Below, piece by piece: positions 53,928-64,000 of a DNA stretch of 64,000 nt (position 1 is its first letter; each line of letters begins with the position of its first letter). The notes beneath the pieces are model-generated. The model made no database searches, was not told where the DNA came from, and saw nothing but the letters and a program-made list of their open reading frames with translations. The translations under genes and the position numbers were made by a program. This DNA is from Marsupella aquatica (taxonomy: Eukaryota > Marchantiophyta), in NCBI GenBank assembly GCA_973895155.1, contig OZ316893.1, positions 12,090,001 through 12,154,000 of the forward strand. The letters run 5' to 3'.

Positions 53928-55714
53928 AGTCGCGAATACAACTTTCACCTACTCGTAATTGCTCCGGCGTTGCCTAACTCCAGCGTTGCCTAACTCCAGC
54001 GTTGAGCCCCTCTTAGATTTGCTACCATCATGGCCAATAGGGATGCGACTAACAAAGAGGAGGCTAATAAGAGCAAGGACAAGACTTGAGAAAAGCGCGC
54101 TCCAATTTAACTCTATTGGGCCCGTTGCCGGTCACGGAAAAATGAACTATTTTTTCAATGGATCACCATAGGGGCCCGAGAAGCCCCACATGAGTCCAAT
54201 CATGGGGCTACATATTTCTCGGCCAACGGACCTAGGGACCAAAAGTTATGACCGATTCAAGTTGCATGCTTGTAGTTTGGGCCCGCTGCAGATCACGGAA
54301 ATATGAACTATTTTTGTGATGATCACCATAGGGGCCCGAGAAGCCTCACATGAGCCCAATCATGGGGCCAAATATTTCTCAGCCAACGAACCCAGGGGCC
54401 AAAAGTTATGGCCGACTCAAGCCGCATATTTGTAGTTTGGGCCCATTGCCGATCACGGAAAAATAAATTATTTTTCCGACGGATCACCATAGGGGCCCGA
54501 GAAGCCCCACATGAGCCCGATCACGGAGCCGCATATTTTTCGGCCAACGGACATAGGGGCCAAAAGTTATGGCCAATTTAGACTCGATTAGAGTCGCCGC
54601 GCATCGATGGACCAAGAAGGGGTTGCCTGGACCAGAGCGGGTTTAGGGCTGCAACTTTTAGCCCCCTATGCCACAATTTGTGCTTGAGGCCAAGTTACGG
54701 AAGGTTTTCGATTATCTTTGTTTCGAGCTAAGTGGCGGGGACCACGGACCCTCGGGTAGGGGGCCAAAGATAGGGGACCAAAGCTGGTCCGGGGGTGGCA
54801 GGTCCCCAGTAGCATATATGAGGGGAGTGGTCCTCTCAAGTTTGAGCTCGAGCTGACCGCGATCGACGAAGATACGTCATTTCGAGTTTTGAAGCGAAAA
54901 TAAGCATAACTCGACTACCGGATCTCCGTTGGGGGAGTTCTTGGGCTCATTGGAAAGCTAATGAAGAAAGCTACCTCATGGTGCTATCTGATTTTGCATT
55001 GGATGGTTTTGGTTTTGAGGTTTGCAATGGGGGGAGTCCCTCTTGCCGATCCAAAGTTGAACAGTGACCAAACCGCATTTGATTCCCACGGGGATCTGAT
55101 GTTGGAGAGGTAGAACCAAGTAGACTCTGGGGCCCGCCGTTGAGATCTGGTCCTGATGCATGGTGAGAGGTTGAGCGGAACCCGGTTTCGCAGAGAGGTA
55201 ACTAAGATCTAGAAACTGAATGGTCCCGGCGTGTTACTACTAGTTTGGGAGAAACTGAGTTTGGGCCATGGGCATGTCCTGGAGGCAGGGCGGTCAGCCA
55301 TTGACGGGTAGAAAGTAGGGAAGCTTGGGCGACATCCGATAGATAGACTGTTCCGGATGAACAGTGATATCGACCTTAGTTTCAGCTTATGGCAAGGCCA
55401 TGCGGGCCTGGAAGGCTCTATCCACTGACCTACTTACTAACGACTGTTGAGCTTGATGCAAGACAATGGTCTTGGGAGTTCCGAGATCAAGATGAGTTCT
55501 TATCGGTTGGTTGGTTGCTTGTGCAGATAGTAAGGACTGTTGAGCAACGGTTGTGCTGACGAGGGCAAGTGCGACTTCGTATGGGAGGGGTCGCTAACGA
55601 CAAGGAGTATAGTTAGAGAGAACTTGCCCCAACATTCCGTGTTAGTGCAAGGTTTGACTTGTTTCAAGGCTGAGATATGAGTTTGGACGGGCACGTGGTG
55701 GGAGGGTCACCACT
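53928..55714 (+). repeat. 5' LTR of the nested gypsy element
   Basis: Starts AGTCGCGAATACAAC and ends GTCACCACT. It contains three copies of a roughly 160-bp subrepeat (each with TTTGGGCCC..ATCACGG, GGATCACCATAGGGGCCCGA, CCAAAAGTTATG), starting at about 54115, 54276 and 54435. The 3' LTR has only two, which explains most of the 161-bp length difference. A 16-bp CCTAACTCCAGCGTTG duplication is also unique to this copy. Confidence 0.9.
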
Positions 55715-55716
55715 TG

Positions 55717-55728
55717 TGGTATCAGAGC
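55717..55728 (+). promoter_or_regulatory. Primer binding site for initiator tRNA-Met
   Basis: TGGTATCAGAGC, the standard plant LTR-retrotransposon primer site, lies two bases after the 5' LTR. It would pair with the 3' end of initiator tRNA-Met to start minus-strand DNA synthesis. Confidence 0.95.
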
Positions 55729-55866
55729 ATACGCTTTCATAGACGCCAGGGCCAAACGTCAAGTTAAGTCAGAATCCAAAAGAAAATAAGCATTTTTTTT
55801 GCGGGGCTTTATCTTAACGGCTTGGGCTTGGTGGTGCGACTGAAAGCATTTGCAATCGATCTTGGG

Positions 55867-58800
55867 ATGGCCAAGGGGGAAGGGCAAAAGCGACATATCA
55901 AGCCAAAATCAATGGCTGAAGTGGCTCAGGCCCCTCCATTCACTCCAATGAGTGGGACGTCAGTAGGGGGGATTCATTCCAACCCTCTTACTTTGCCAGA
56001 AATCTCTGGACAACGACGTAAGAGTAAGGCAATTGACACGGCCCCCGCTAGCGTCGCAAGCTTTGGCGATCCATGGGCTGACTACTTTGAAAAAGAGAAA
56101 GTTAGCCCTGCCGCTCACGAGCTTGACTTTTCAGATTATGAGCATGATATGAATTTGATTATGGACAATCTGGGGCTTGATGGTGAGGACATTGCGGGTG
56201 ATTCTGAGCCCCCACCAGTCAAGGAAGCCTTTTTAGAGGAGGAACCGGGGACTCAAGAAAGGAGACCAAAGGAGAGACATTCATCAGGCACAACCATGTT
56301 ACCAAGTAGGTCCATGACCTTCTTGGACCAGCTGACCGCCAAGTAGCGCCAAATTTATTTGGCGCTTGACGTTGACAAAAATGCCCAGTTAATTTACATT
56401 TTAAACTTGGGCAAAGAACTTGCCAAAAGCGACGAGGGTGACTGGCCTAATAGAAGGGGTATGGTGCAAGTCAATCAGTTGCCCACACCCCCGACTTATG
56501 ATGGAGCCTATGAACAAAGTGGACAAAGTTTTTGGCAATGGCTCACTACTATGGAGATCCATCTCCAAGCATGTGTTGCCCCATCCACTTGGGCCTCCGC
56601 TGCCGCCCCGTATCTGCGAGAGTATGCCTTAACTTGGTACAAGTCTTGGGCAAAGACTCTTGAGGCTAGTGGTCAACCGCTCGTTTGGAAAGACATGGTT
56701 GAAGGTCTCCAGCTCAATGTCACCACCAAGTATCCGGAGCGACATGCAAAGAAGTGTGTCTCTGAAATGACTTATAGAGGCGATATACAAAAGTATATTG
56801 CCTACTATCAGATGCAATTGGCGTGTATTTCGGAAGGGGATGAAACCCTTTCAACGCAATTGCATAATTTCATTGTCAAGCTTCCACCGTTGCTTCGCGA
56901 GAAATTGCAAGATCGGCAGCATGAGTTTAAACAACTCACTAATGCATTTGACCGAGCCACGACATTGGTGAACAATCGTCCTGGTTTGGCTAAGGTTGGT
57001 GGCAAAGAGCAATCCGAGCTAGTGGAGAGTAAGAAACTCAAAGTTTTTGGTGCTAAGCATAAGCAACCAGAGCGAGCGAGTTCAGGTGCAAACTCTCATG
57101 GACCTTCCGTCCACCCCAAACGTGGATGGAAGTTTTTGCCCAGGCCAGGTCAATCATCATCTAAAAAAGCAAAATGTGAAGCAATCAAGGAAAAGTGCAA
57201 ATTGGAAGGGCTTTGCTTCGAATGCGGTGAGCCTGGTCATCTAAGTAAAGAGTGTCCACGGAAGGGCGCCAAACCTAATCTGGATGCGGGGGCTAAAAGC
57301 GTTAAGGTGAGTATCGCTCTAACCAATCCTCTGTTAGATGCTAGAGCTCCTAATGGGAATTCCATCACTGATATAGACGAAGTGTTGCTAGAGAAGATTA
57401 TTGATGCAAAGGACAACAATCCTGCCAAACTTATCCTAATTGAAACGTTAGCTAACAATTGTTGGGGTGTTGCTTTGATTGATTCAGGTGCGACTGCCAA
57501 CTTCATAAGCAAGGCGGCAGTTGAACGCAGCGGAGCAACTATGCACAAGTTGTTAGATCCCTTGGTGTGTAAGTTTGCCAATGACACCCAAGGACTCGTT
57601 TCAAAAGTAGTCAGACATCTCAAAGTAGAAGTTGTTGGCGAAGATAGAAATTTTGTAAGTCAGGAAAGGTTCTTTGTTTTAGATGGCTTGGAGGTAGACT
57701 TTATATTGTCTATAGGCTACCTCCGTAAGCATAATATTACTCTTCAACCTAGCAAGGAATTGCTGATTTTCCCGAGTACGGGAGGTAATCCGATCATTGT
57801 ACATGAAATTTCTGAGAATAAAGAAAAGTTTCTCCAAGTAAGCACAGTGTCATGGTTGACCCCTTGTATTTCGGCCAAGCAATGGTGGAAGAACTTCAAG
57901 GGTGGACATGAATGTTTCTTTTTTCATCTCCATCCAACTAAGAGCTCTATGAATAAGTCTAAGACAACAACGATTGGCCCCGATTGCGGAAAAATTCTTG
58001 AAATTTTGTAGGAATTCAATGATGTCTTGTCGCAAAAGTTACCTAAAGGATTACCTCCACGGAGAGAAGTTGATCACCAAGTTGAGCTGGAACCGGGTTC
58101 GGCTCCTCAAGTGAAGGCCCCTTACCGTTTGAACTTGAACGAACGTGGAATGCTCAAGGAAGCATTGGAGGAATTGATTAATCAAGGGTTTATCAGGCCT
58201 AGTAAAAGTCCTTATGGTGCACCCGCGCTATTTGTGGCCAAGAAAGACGGGACCTTACGACTTTGTGCTGATTATCGAGCCCTCAACAAACAAACGGTGA
58301 AGAATCGCTATCCGCTACCTCATATGGATGATTTATTTGACTCGCTCTCAGGTGCTCGGAAGTTTTCTAAGGTAGACTTACGATCCGGTTATTATCAGAT
58401 TTGTATGGCAAAAGGCGATGAATATAAAACCGCCATGTGTACCAAGTTTGGATCCTTTGAGTATTTGGTAATGCCATTTGGATTATGCAATGCCACAGCC
58501 ACGTTCATGAAAATGATGAACACAATTTTTCATGATTTGTTGGATCAAGGCGTCGTTGTCTTCATTGACGACATCTTGATTTATTCAAAAACCGTGGAGG
58601 AGCATGAGCAATAACTAAAGGAAGTGCTTCGGCGCTTGCGCAAAACTCATCTCTTTGCTAAACCAAGCAAATGTGAGTTTGCCATGAATGAAATCCAATT
58701 TTTAGGGCACATCTTTACCGAGGATAGCATCATGCAAACCAAGCCATGACAAGCTCGTTGATATTCATGATTGGGAACGACCCGCAAGTGCCAAACAGGT

Positions 58801-60875
58801 CCGGTCCTTTTTGGGATTTGTGGGTTTTTATTGACGTTACATCCAAGGTTTTGCACGCCTTTCTAGACCGTTAACAATGTTAACAATGAAAAATAAAGTG
58901 TTTGTTTGGATCCAAGATTGCAAAATCGCATTTCTTGAACTTAAGCGCCGGATGGTGACTCCTTTGATTCTCAAATTACCGGAAGTAGGAAAACCATTTG
59001 AGATATGGACCGATGCCTCTGATTTTGCTATTGGCGCTTGCCTTCATCAAGACGGGCGCCCAGTAGCTTTTGAGTCTTGTAAGCTAGAAAATCATTGGAT
59101 CACCCCAGAGCGTGAATTATATGCCGTCATCCATGCAATTAAAAAATGGGAGTTCTATCTACGTAACGGCCCTAAGTTTGTGGTCCATTCAGATAGCTTG
59201 CCAGCGGGGTACTTCAATTCTAAGCCTCGATTGAGTCCCAAAGAAATGCGCTGGCAGATGTTCCTTGCAGACTTTGACTTTGAAGTACACCATGTCCTAG
59301 GGAATATTAATAAGGCTGCTGATGCACTTTCCATGCAAGAGCATCATTGTGCCAATGGCATTTTAATGCTTGAAACCGAGTGGCCCATGCTATTGGCTGC
59401 CCAATACGCGGATGACCGACTTGCGCAAGAGTGGCAACAAAAGGGGGTGTCCAAGGAAAGATACGGCACGTGTCTTGGGTGTTGGACAAGAAATATAATG
59501 TCAATTTATGGCGATACAAACAGAGTCGCGTCTACATTCTTGAGTCACTCAGATTAGAGGTTCTGAGAAAGTACCATGACTCGCCTTGGGGTGGGCATGG
59601 GGACAACGTTCTACTTATTCAAGTATGTCCCGCGACATGTATTGGCCATACATGAAAAATTCAGTACTCCAACATGTGCAAAGTTGTTACTCATGCCAGA
59701 AAAACCGAACGATTTACAAGAGAAAAGGAGGACTCTTGCAACCCTTACTTGTGGCCTCTGGACCTTGGGAGTCCATCTCCATGGATTTTATCCAAGGTCT
59801 TCCATCATCCCATAGCTACGATGCCATCTTAACAATCGTCGATCATTTTTCTAAGATGGCATTTTTCCTTCCTACGCGCAAGACAGTTTTGGCACGGGAA
59901 GTAGCATCAATGGTGTTTAATCACATATTCAGACTTTGGGGATTGCCTTTGCACATCTTGTCTGATCGTGACTCCAAATTTACGGGTCATTTCTGGAAAA
60001 CTTTATTCCGGTTATCAGGCACAGACCTTACCAGAGGGTCCGCTTACCATCATGAAACTGATGGGCAGACTGAACGCCTGAATTTGGTCCTTGAGGAGTA
60101 TTTACGCCATTTTGTGAGTGCTGACAAAAAAGATTGGTCAACGCACTTAACTATGGCCGAGTTTTGGTATAACTCGACCATGCATACGGTGACAGGATTT
60201 TCACTATTCTTTTTGGCCATAGGCCGGAAACCTAGAGCTCCGGCCTGGTTCATAAATCCTGATATTTGGCAAACGGAAAGCAAGGTTCCTGCAGCAGACG
60301 AATTCATTCGAGAGCGACATCTAGTGCTGGAAGCAGCCACCAAGGGGATGACCCTTGCCCAAAGTTGATACAAGGAGCAAGGGGACAAGCATCGACGCCA
60401 GGTGAGCTTTGAAATTGGGCAGAGCGTCTGGTTATAATTGAGACCCGAACAATACAACGATAAGATAAGTTGGAAGTTGGCACCCCGGTACGTAGGACCC
60501 TATCGCATCTTGCGATGGGCTCACAAGGATAATCCAGTCTCTGTAGTTTTGGACATGCCCAGTTCAAGAGGAACAGGCAAAAGTTACCATGTGAGTCGAC
60601 TCAAGAAATTTGTAAAGGATTTGGACCCAAATCGGCAACAAGTCCTCCAGCCTGATGCCTTGCTTGTTGATAATGTGGAGGAGTACGTCATGGAGACTAT
60701 TCTTGATCACCGATACAAGCGTCGACTCGAAAAGCAAATGCTTGAATATTTGGTTAAGTGGTCTGGATACGACCAAATGGAAAGCACATGGGAGCCCAAA
60801 GATAATCTAAAACACAGTCCCAATCTCCTTGCAAGCTATCGTAAGCGGAGCGGCTTGCCCCCCTTATTGAAGTAG
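55867..60875 (+). pseudogene. gag-pol of the nested chromovirus, with chromodomain
   Basis: From ATG 55867 one frame runs, broken by TAG at 56344 and 58009 and TAA at 58612. It encodes the gag capsid region (56359-57200), one zinc knuckle CFECGEPGHLSKEC (about 57214-57255), protease with LIDSGA (57475-57492), and RT with [22 protein letters not shown] and FIDDILIYS. Later parts lie in shifted frames: RNase H (58877-59557, WTDASDFAIGACL), integrase (59586-60368, CYSCQKNR, MDFIQGLP, SDRDSKF, DGQTERLN), then a chromodomain (about 60681-60845, LVKWSGYDQMESTWEP). A TGA near 58832 and another at 60366 add to the damage. The chromodomain would guide integration to methylated-histone chromatin. Confidence 0.92.
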
Positions 60876-61290
60876 GGCGATTGCAATTACCTAAGCAAGT
60901 TGTATCCTGGTTTCACCACACTTAGCCTCTTGAGAGTGTTCTCAAACCTGCACGAATTAGTGGTTGTCGGGCAACCACTTTGCTATCCTTATGTTTAAGC
61001 TATTTGGTACTTGCATTACATTATAAACAAGTTCGATCAAACCTGTGGGAGTTATCTCCGGGAGAGATTGATGGGTTTATTGGACAAGGAGTCGGCTTGC
61101 CCAAGCATACTGATATCTAACTTGTTTGTTAGATAAGTTGAATTTCTCTAAGACTTGAGATGCGCACTTCAACTAGGTCCCTATCTACCTTATAGGACGG
61201 ACCACTTGTTACCTTACATCATCTTCTAGACGCCAATTGGTCTAGGCGTGTGGTATGGTACCCATTTGGTTGACGCGTACGTCAATCATT

Positions 61291-61307
61291 AAAAAATGGG
61301 GGGTACA
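61291..61307 (+). promoter_or_regulatory. Polypurine tract of the nested gypsy element
   Basis: AAAAAATGGGGGGTACA directly precedes the 3' LTR and would prime plus-strand synthesis. Confidence 0.8.
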
Positions 61308-62933
61308 AGTTGCGAATACAACTTTCACCTACTCGTAATTGCTCCGGCGTTGCCTAACTCCAGCGTTGAGTCCCTCTTAGATTTGCTACCATTATGGCCA
61401 GTAGGGATGCAACTAACAAAGAGGAGGCTAATAAGAGCAAGGACAAGACTTGAGAAAAGTGCACTCCAATTTAACTCTATTGGGCCCATTGCCGGTCACG
61501 GAAAAATGAACTATTTTTCTGACGGATCACCATAGGGGCCCGAGAAGCCCCACATGAGCCCAATCATGGGGCTGCATATTTCTTGGCCAACGGACCCAGG
61601 GGCCAAAAGTTATGGCCGACTCAAACCGTATACTTGTAGTTTGGGCCCGTTGCCGATCACGGAAAAATGAACTATTTTTCCGATGGATCACCATAGGGGC
61701 CCAAGAAGCCTCACATGAGCCCAATCATGGGGCTGCATATTTCTCGGCCAATGGACCTAGGGGCCAAAAGTTATGGCCGATTTAGACTCGATTGGAGTAT
61801 TCGCGCATCGATGGACCAAGAAGGGGTTGCCTGGACCAGGGGGGTTACCTGGACCAGAGCGGGTTTAGGGCTGCAACTTTTAGCCCCCTATGCCATAATT
61901 TGTGCTCGAGGCCAAGTTACGGAAGGTTTTCGATTATCTTTGTTTCGAGCTAAGTGGCGGGGCCACGGTCCCTCGGGTAGGGGGCCAAAGATAGGGGACC
62001 AAAGCTGGTCCGGGGTGGCAGGTCCCCAGAAGCATATATGAGGGGAGTGGTCCTCTCAAGTTTGAGCTCGAGCTGATCGTGATCGACGAAGATATGCCGT
62101 TTCGAGTTTTGAAGTGGAAATAAACATAACTCGACGACCGCATCTCCATTGGGGGAGTTCTTGGGCTCTTTGGAAAGCTAATAAAGAAAGCTACCTCATG
62201 GTGCTCTCTTATTGTGCATTTGATGGTTTTGGTTTTAAGGCTTGCAATGGGGGGAGTCCCTCTTGCCAATCCAAAGTCAAACAGTGACCAAACCGCATTT
62301 GATTCCCACGGGGATCTGATGTTGGAGAGGTAGAACCAAGTAAACTCTGGGGGCTGCCATTGAGATCTGGTCCCGATGCATGGTGAAAGGTTAAGCGGAA
62401 CCCGATTTCGCAGAGAGGTGGCTAAGATCTAGAAACTGAATGGTCCCAGCGTGTTACTACTAGTTTGGGACAAACTGAGTTTGGGCCATGGGCATGTCCT
62501 GGAGGCAGGGCGGTCAGCCATTAACGGATAGAAAATGGGGAAGCTTGGGCGACATCCGGTAGATAGACTGTTCCGGAAAAACAATGATGTCGACCTTAGT
62601 TTCAACTTATGGCAAGGCCATGCGGGCCTGGGAGGCTCTATCAGCTGACCTACTTACTAACGACTGTTGAGCTTGATGCAAGACAATGGTCTTGGGAGTT
62701 CCGAGATCAAGACGGGTTCTTATCTGTTGGTTGGTTGCTTGTGCAGATAGTAAGGACCGTTAAGCGACGGTTGTGCTGACGAGGGCAAGTGCGGTTTTGT
62801 ATGGGAGGGGTCGCTAACAATAAGGAGTATAGTCAGAGAGAACCGCCCCAACATTCCGTGTTAGTGCAAGGTTCGACTTGTTTCAAGGTTGAGAAACGAG
62901 TTTGGATGGGCATGTGGTGGGAGCGCCACCACT
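61308..62933 (+). repeat. 3' LTR of the nested gypsy element
   Basis: Starts AGTTGCGAATACAAC and ends GCCACCACT. It has two copies of the 160-bp subrepeat (starting about 61479 and 61638). It also contains an 18-bp duplication around 61837-61860 (TGGACCAGGGGGGTTACC) that the 5' LTR lacks. It is followed by the target duplication GATTC at 62934-62938. Confidence 0.9.
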
Positions 62934-62938
62934 GATTC

Positions 62939-63720
62939 TCAATTTGGGCTTTCTACTTCTTAAAAGTGCCAAAAACTTCAGACTTGGCATGTAGAAATGT
63001 GATCCACACATACCGTGAGTAATCATCAATGAACGTGACATAGTACAATTTTCCAGAAAGTGAGGGAGTTGGGGCTGGACCCCACACATCACTATGTACA
63101 TACTCAAGTATAGCTTTGGTATTGTGAGTTCCAACACCAAAGGTTCTCTTGTGCTGCTTCCCAAGCACACAGTGTTTGCAAAAATCTAACTTAGTAGATT
63201 CCAAATTAGAAAGAAGTTCTTTCCTGCGAAGTACCGCCAAACCTTTTTCACTCATGTATCCCAATCTGCAGTGCCACAACTGAGTCATCTCGGCTTGAGA
63301 TCTAGTTACATTGGCTTCTTCCAAATCACGTTGCCCTCCAACAAGTATAGATTTCTGTGCCGCTTACCCTTCATGACAACCTTGCCTCTGGTTGACACTT
63401 GAAGAATACCATCAGCAGAACTTCACCGACATCCATTTGCTTCCAGCATTCCAAGAGAAATCAAGTTCTTTTTTATGTCAGGTATGTGTCTGACATTACT
63501 CACTGTTCGCACAACTCCATCAAACATCCAAATTTTCACGGATCCAATTCCAACAATTTGACAAGAATGATCATTTCCCATCAACACGGAACCGGTTGAT
63601 ACTGAGTAAGAACTAAAAAACTCTTTCATACAATAAATATGATAGGTATAGGCACAATCTAAAATCCATTCATCACCTTTGTTACTGGATGAAATGCAAA
63701 GGGCAACATCTTGACTTCAC
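62939..63720 (-). pseudogene. Copia protease, GAG-pre-integrase and integrase N-terminal part
   Basis: 62953-63324 encodes WHCRLGYMSEKGLAVL and FCKHCVLGKQHKRTF (the HHCC zinc module), then YVHSDVWGPAPTPSLSG with the first catalytic Asp and TFIDDYSRYVWI. 63423-63629 encodes the protease tail with GNDHSCQIVGIG, VRHIPDIKKNLISLGML. The expected protease active site at about 63660 reads WILDCAYTYHI, with Cys where Ser is usual after Asp. Small frame changes separate the pieces. The integrase is interrupted at 62938 by the gypsy insertion. Confidence 0.88.
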
Positions 63721-64000
63721 AAGATTTCATCATCAAGCAAGTCAATCATATCAACATCAGTGGCTGCGTTTGCTGATGGTTGATGAGTCTGCTTGAGTTG
63801 ACAGTCTCTTTTCATGTGGCCGGGCTTATTACATTTCCAACATATAAATGGTTTCTTTTCTAGAGATTTCTCTCTAGACTTGGATCTAGACTTAGACCGA
63901 GCCTTCTCCTTGCCTCTATTCCGTGATGGGTATGATTGTGAAAAGGACCTGTTTTCACTAGTCATCCGCTATTGAGTCCTCCCGCAGTTGACATTCAACA
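63717..64000 (-). pseudogene. Copia gag, C-terminal part with zinc knuckle (truncated by the window)
   Basis: Encodes a Lys/Arg/Ser-rich stretch and the zinc knuckle CWKCNKPGHMKRDC (CX2CX4HX4C) typical of copia gag, followed by an acidic tail (DVDMIDLLDDEIL) and a TGA at 63717-63719. The upstream part of gag lies beyond the window. Confidence 0.9.

Larger units (their letters stand above)
53928..62933 (+). mobile_element. Ty3/gypsy chromovirus nested in the copia element
   Basis: A 9.0-kb element with 1787-bp and 1626-bp LTRs, an initiator-Met primer site, gag-pol on the plus strand, a chromodomain at the C-terminus and a purine tract before the 3' LTR. The LTRs begin AGT and end ACT, an imperfectly canonical inverted pair. 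Flanking GATTC duplications are perfect. LTR divergence is clearly greater than for the methyltransferase element, and many stops and frame changes show it is inactive. Confidence 0.93.
50950..64000 (-). mobile_element. Ty1/copia retrotransposon, split by a nested gypsy element and cut by the window end
   Basis: In minus-strand order it reads gag zinc knuckle, protease, GAG-pre-integrase and integrase, then (after the 9-kb insertion at 53928-62933) the rest of integrase, RT, RNase H, polypurine tract and 3' LTR. Integrase before RT defines the copia superfamily. The 5' LTR and the start of gag lie beyond 64000. Coding parts carry in-frame stops at 53000, 53795 and 63717 and an RT/RNase H frame change near 52180, so the element is dead. 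Confidence 0.92.

Overview
This is nuclear DNA of a land plant. It has intron-containing genes with GT-AG introns, a VQ-motif protein, a plastid A-type iron-sulfur protein, a predicted plastid DUF1997 protein, and plant-type copia and gypsy LTR retrotransposons, one with the classic initiator-Met tRNA primer site. Nothing looks bacterial or organellar. The low gene density, many repeat remnants and a DNMT3-like methyltransferase inside a retroelement would suit a seed-free plant (bryophyte, lycophyte or fern), but the species cannot be fixed from the window.

Layout: 1-14.5 kb is gene-poor DNA with local tandem duplications, a 159-bp foldback element with a 10-bp target duplication (3663-3821), one copy of a 110-bp MITE (7988-8097) and copia solo LTRs (1689-2026 and 8271-8613). 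A VQ-motif gene lies on the minus strand at 14528-15427, with a pyrimidine- and GC-rich upstream region to about 17.5 kb. A 10-kb Ty3/gypsy-like retroelement fills 17575-27567. Then come 8 kb of gene-poor DNA with another solo LTR (30072-30427) and the second MITE copy (34228-34338). A six-exon DUF1997 gene (minus, 35962-38505) and a three-exon plastid IscA/SufA-type gene (plus, 40851-42152) are the best resolved host genes. From 42.2 to 50.9 kb there are mostly repeats: a 44-bp array, a 119-bp array and a 650-bp polypyrimidine tract. From 50950 to the window end a minus-strand copia element is split by a 9-kb chromodomain-bearing gypsy element (53928-62933) flanked by a perfect 5-bp duplication, GATTC.

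The most unusual object is the 17575-27567 retroelement. Its polyprotein reads, in order: gag with two zinc knuckles, aspartic protease, a complete DNMT3-like cytosine-5 methyltransferase, reverse transcriptase, RNase H, DDE integrase and a C-terminal PHD finger. Its termini are also odd. The 5' repeat (A1) is followed by a 15-nt sequence perfectly complementary to an internal part of the same repeat, which suggests Tf1-like self-priming. The 3' end has the arrangement B1-A2-B2, like the split direct repeats of tyrosine-recombinase retroelements, although this element encodes a DDE integrase. A1 and A2 differ by only three transitions and one 2-bp indel, so the insertion is fairly young. It carries three in-frame TAG codons and two apparent frameshifts, so this copy is probably not autonomous.

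Across all three internal-domain-bearing retroelements the nonsense codons are mostly TAG, often where glutamine is expected. This fits C-to-T decay at methylated CHG sites. All exon models were built by eye from splice sites, phase and family conservation. No homology search was run.
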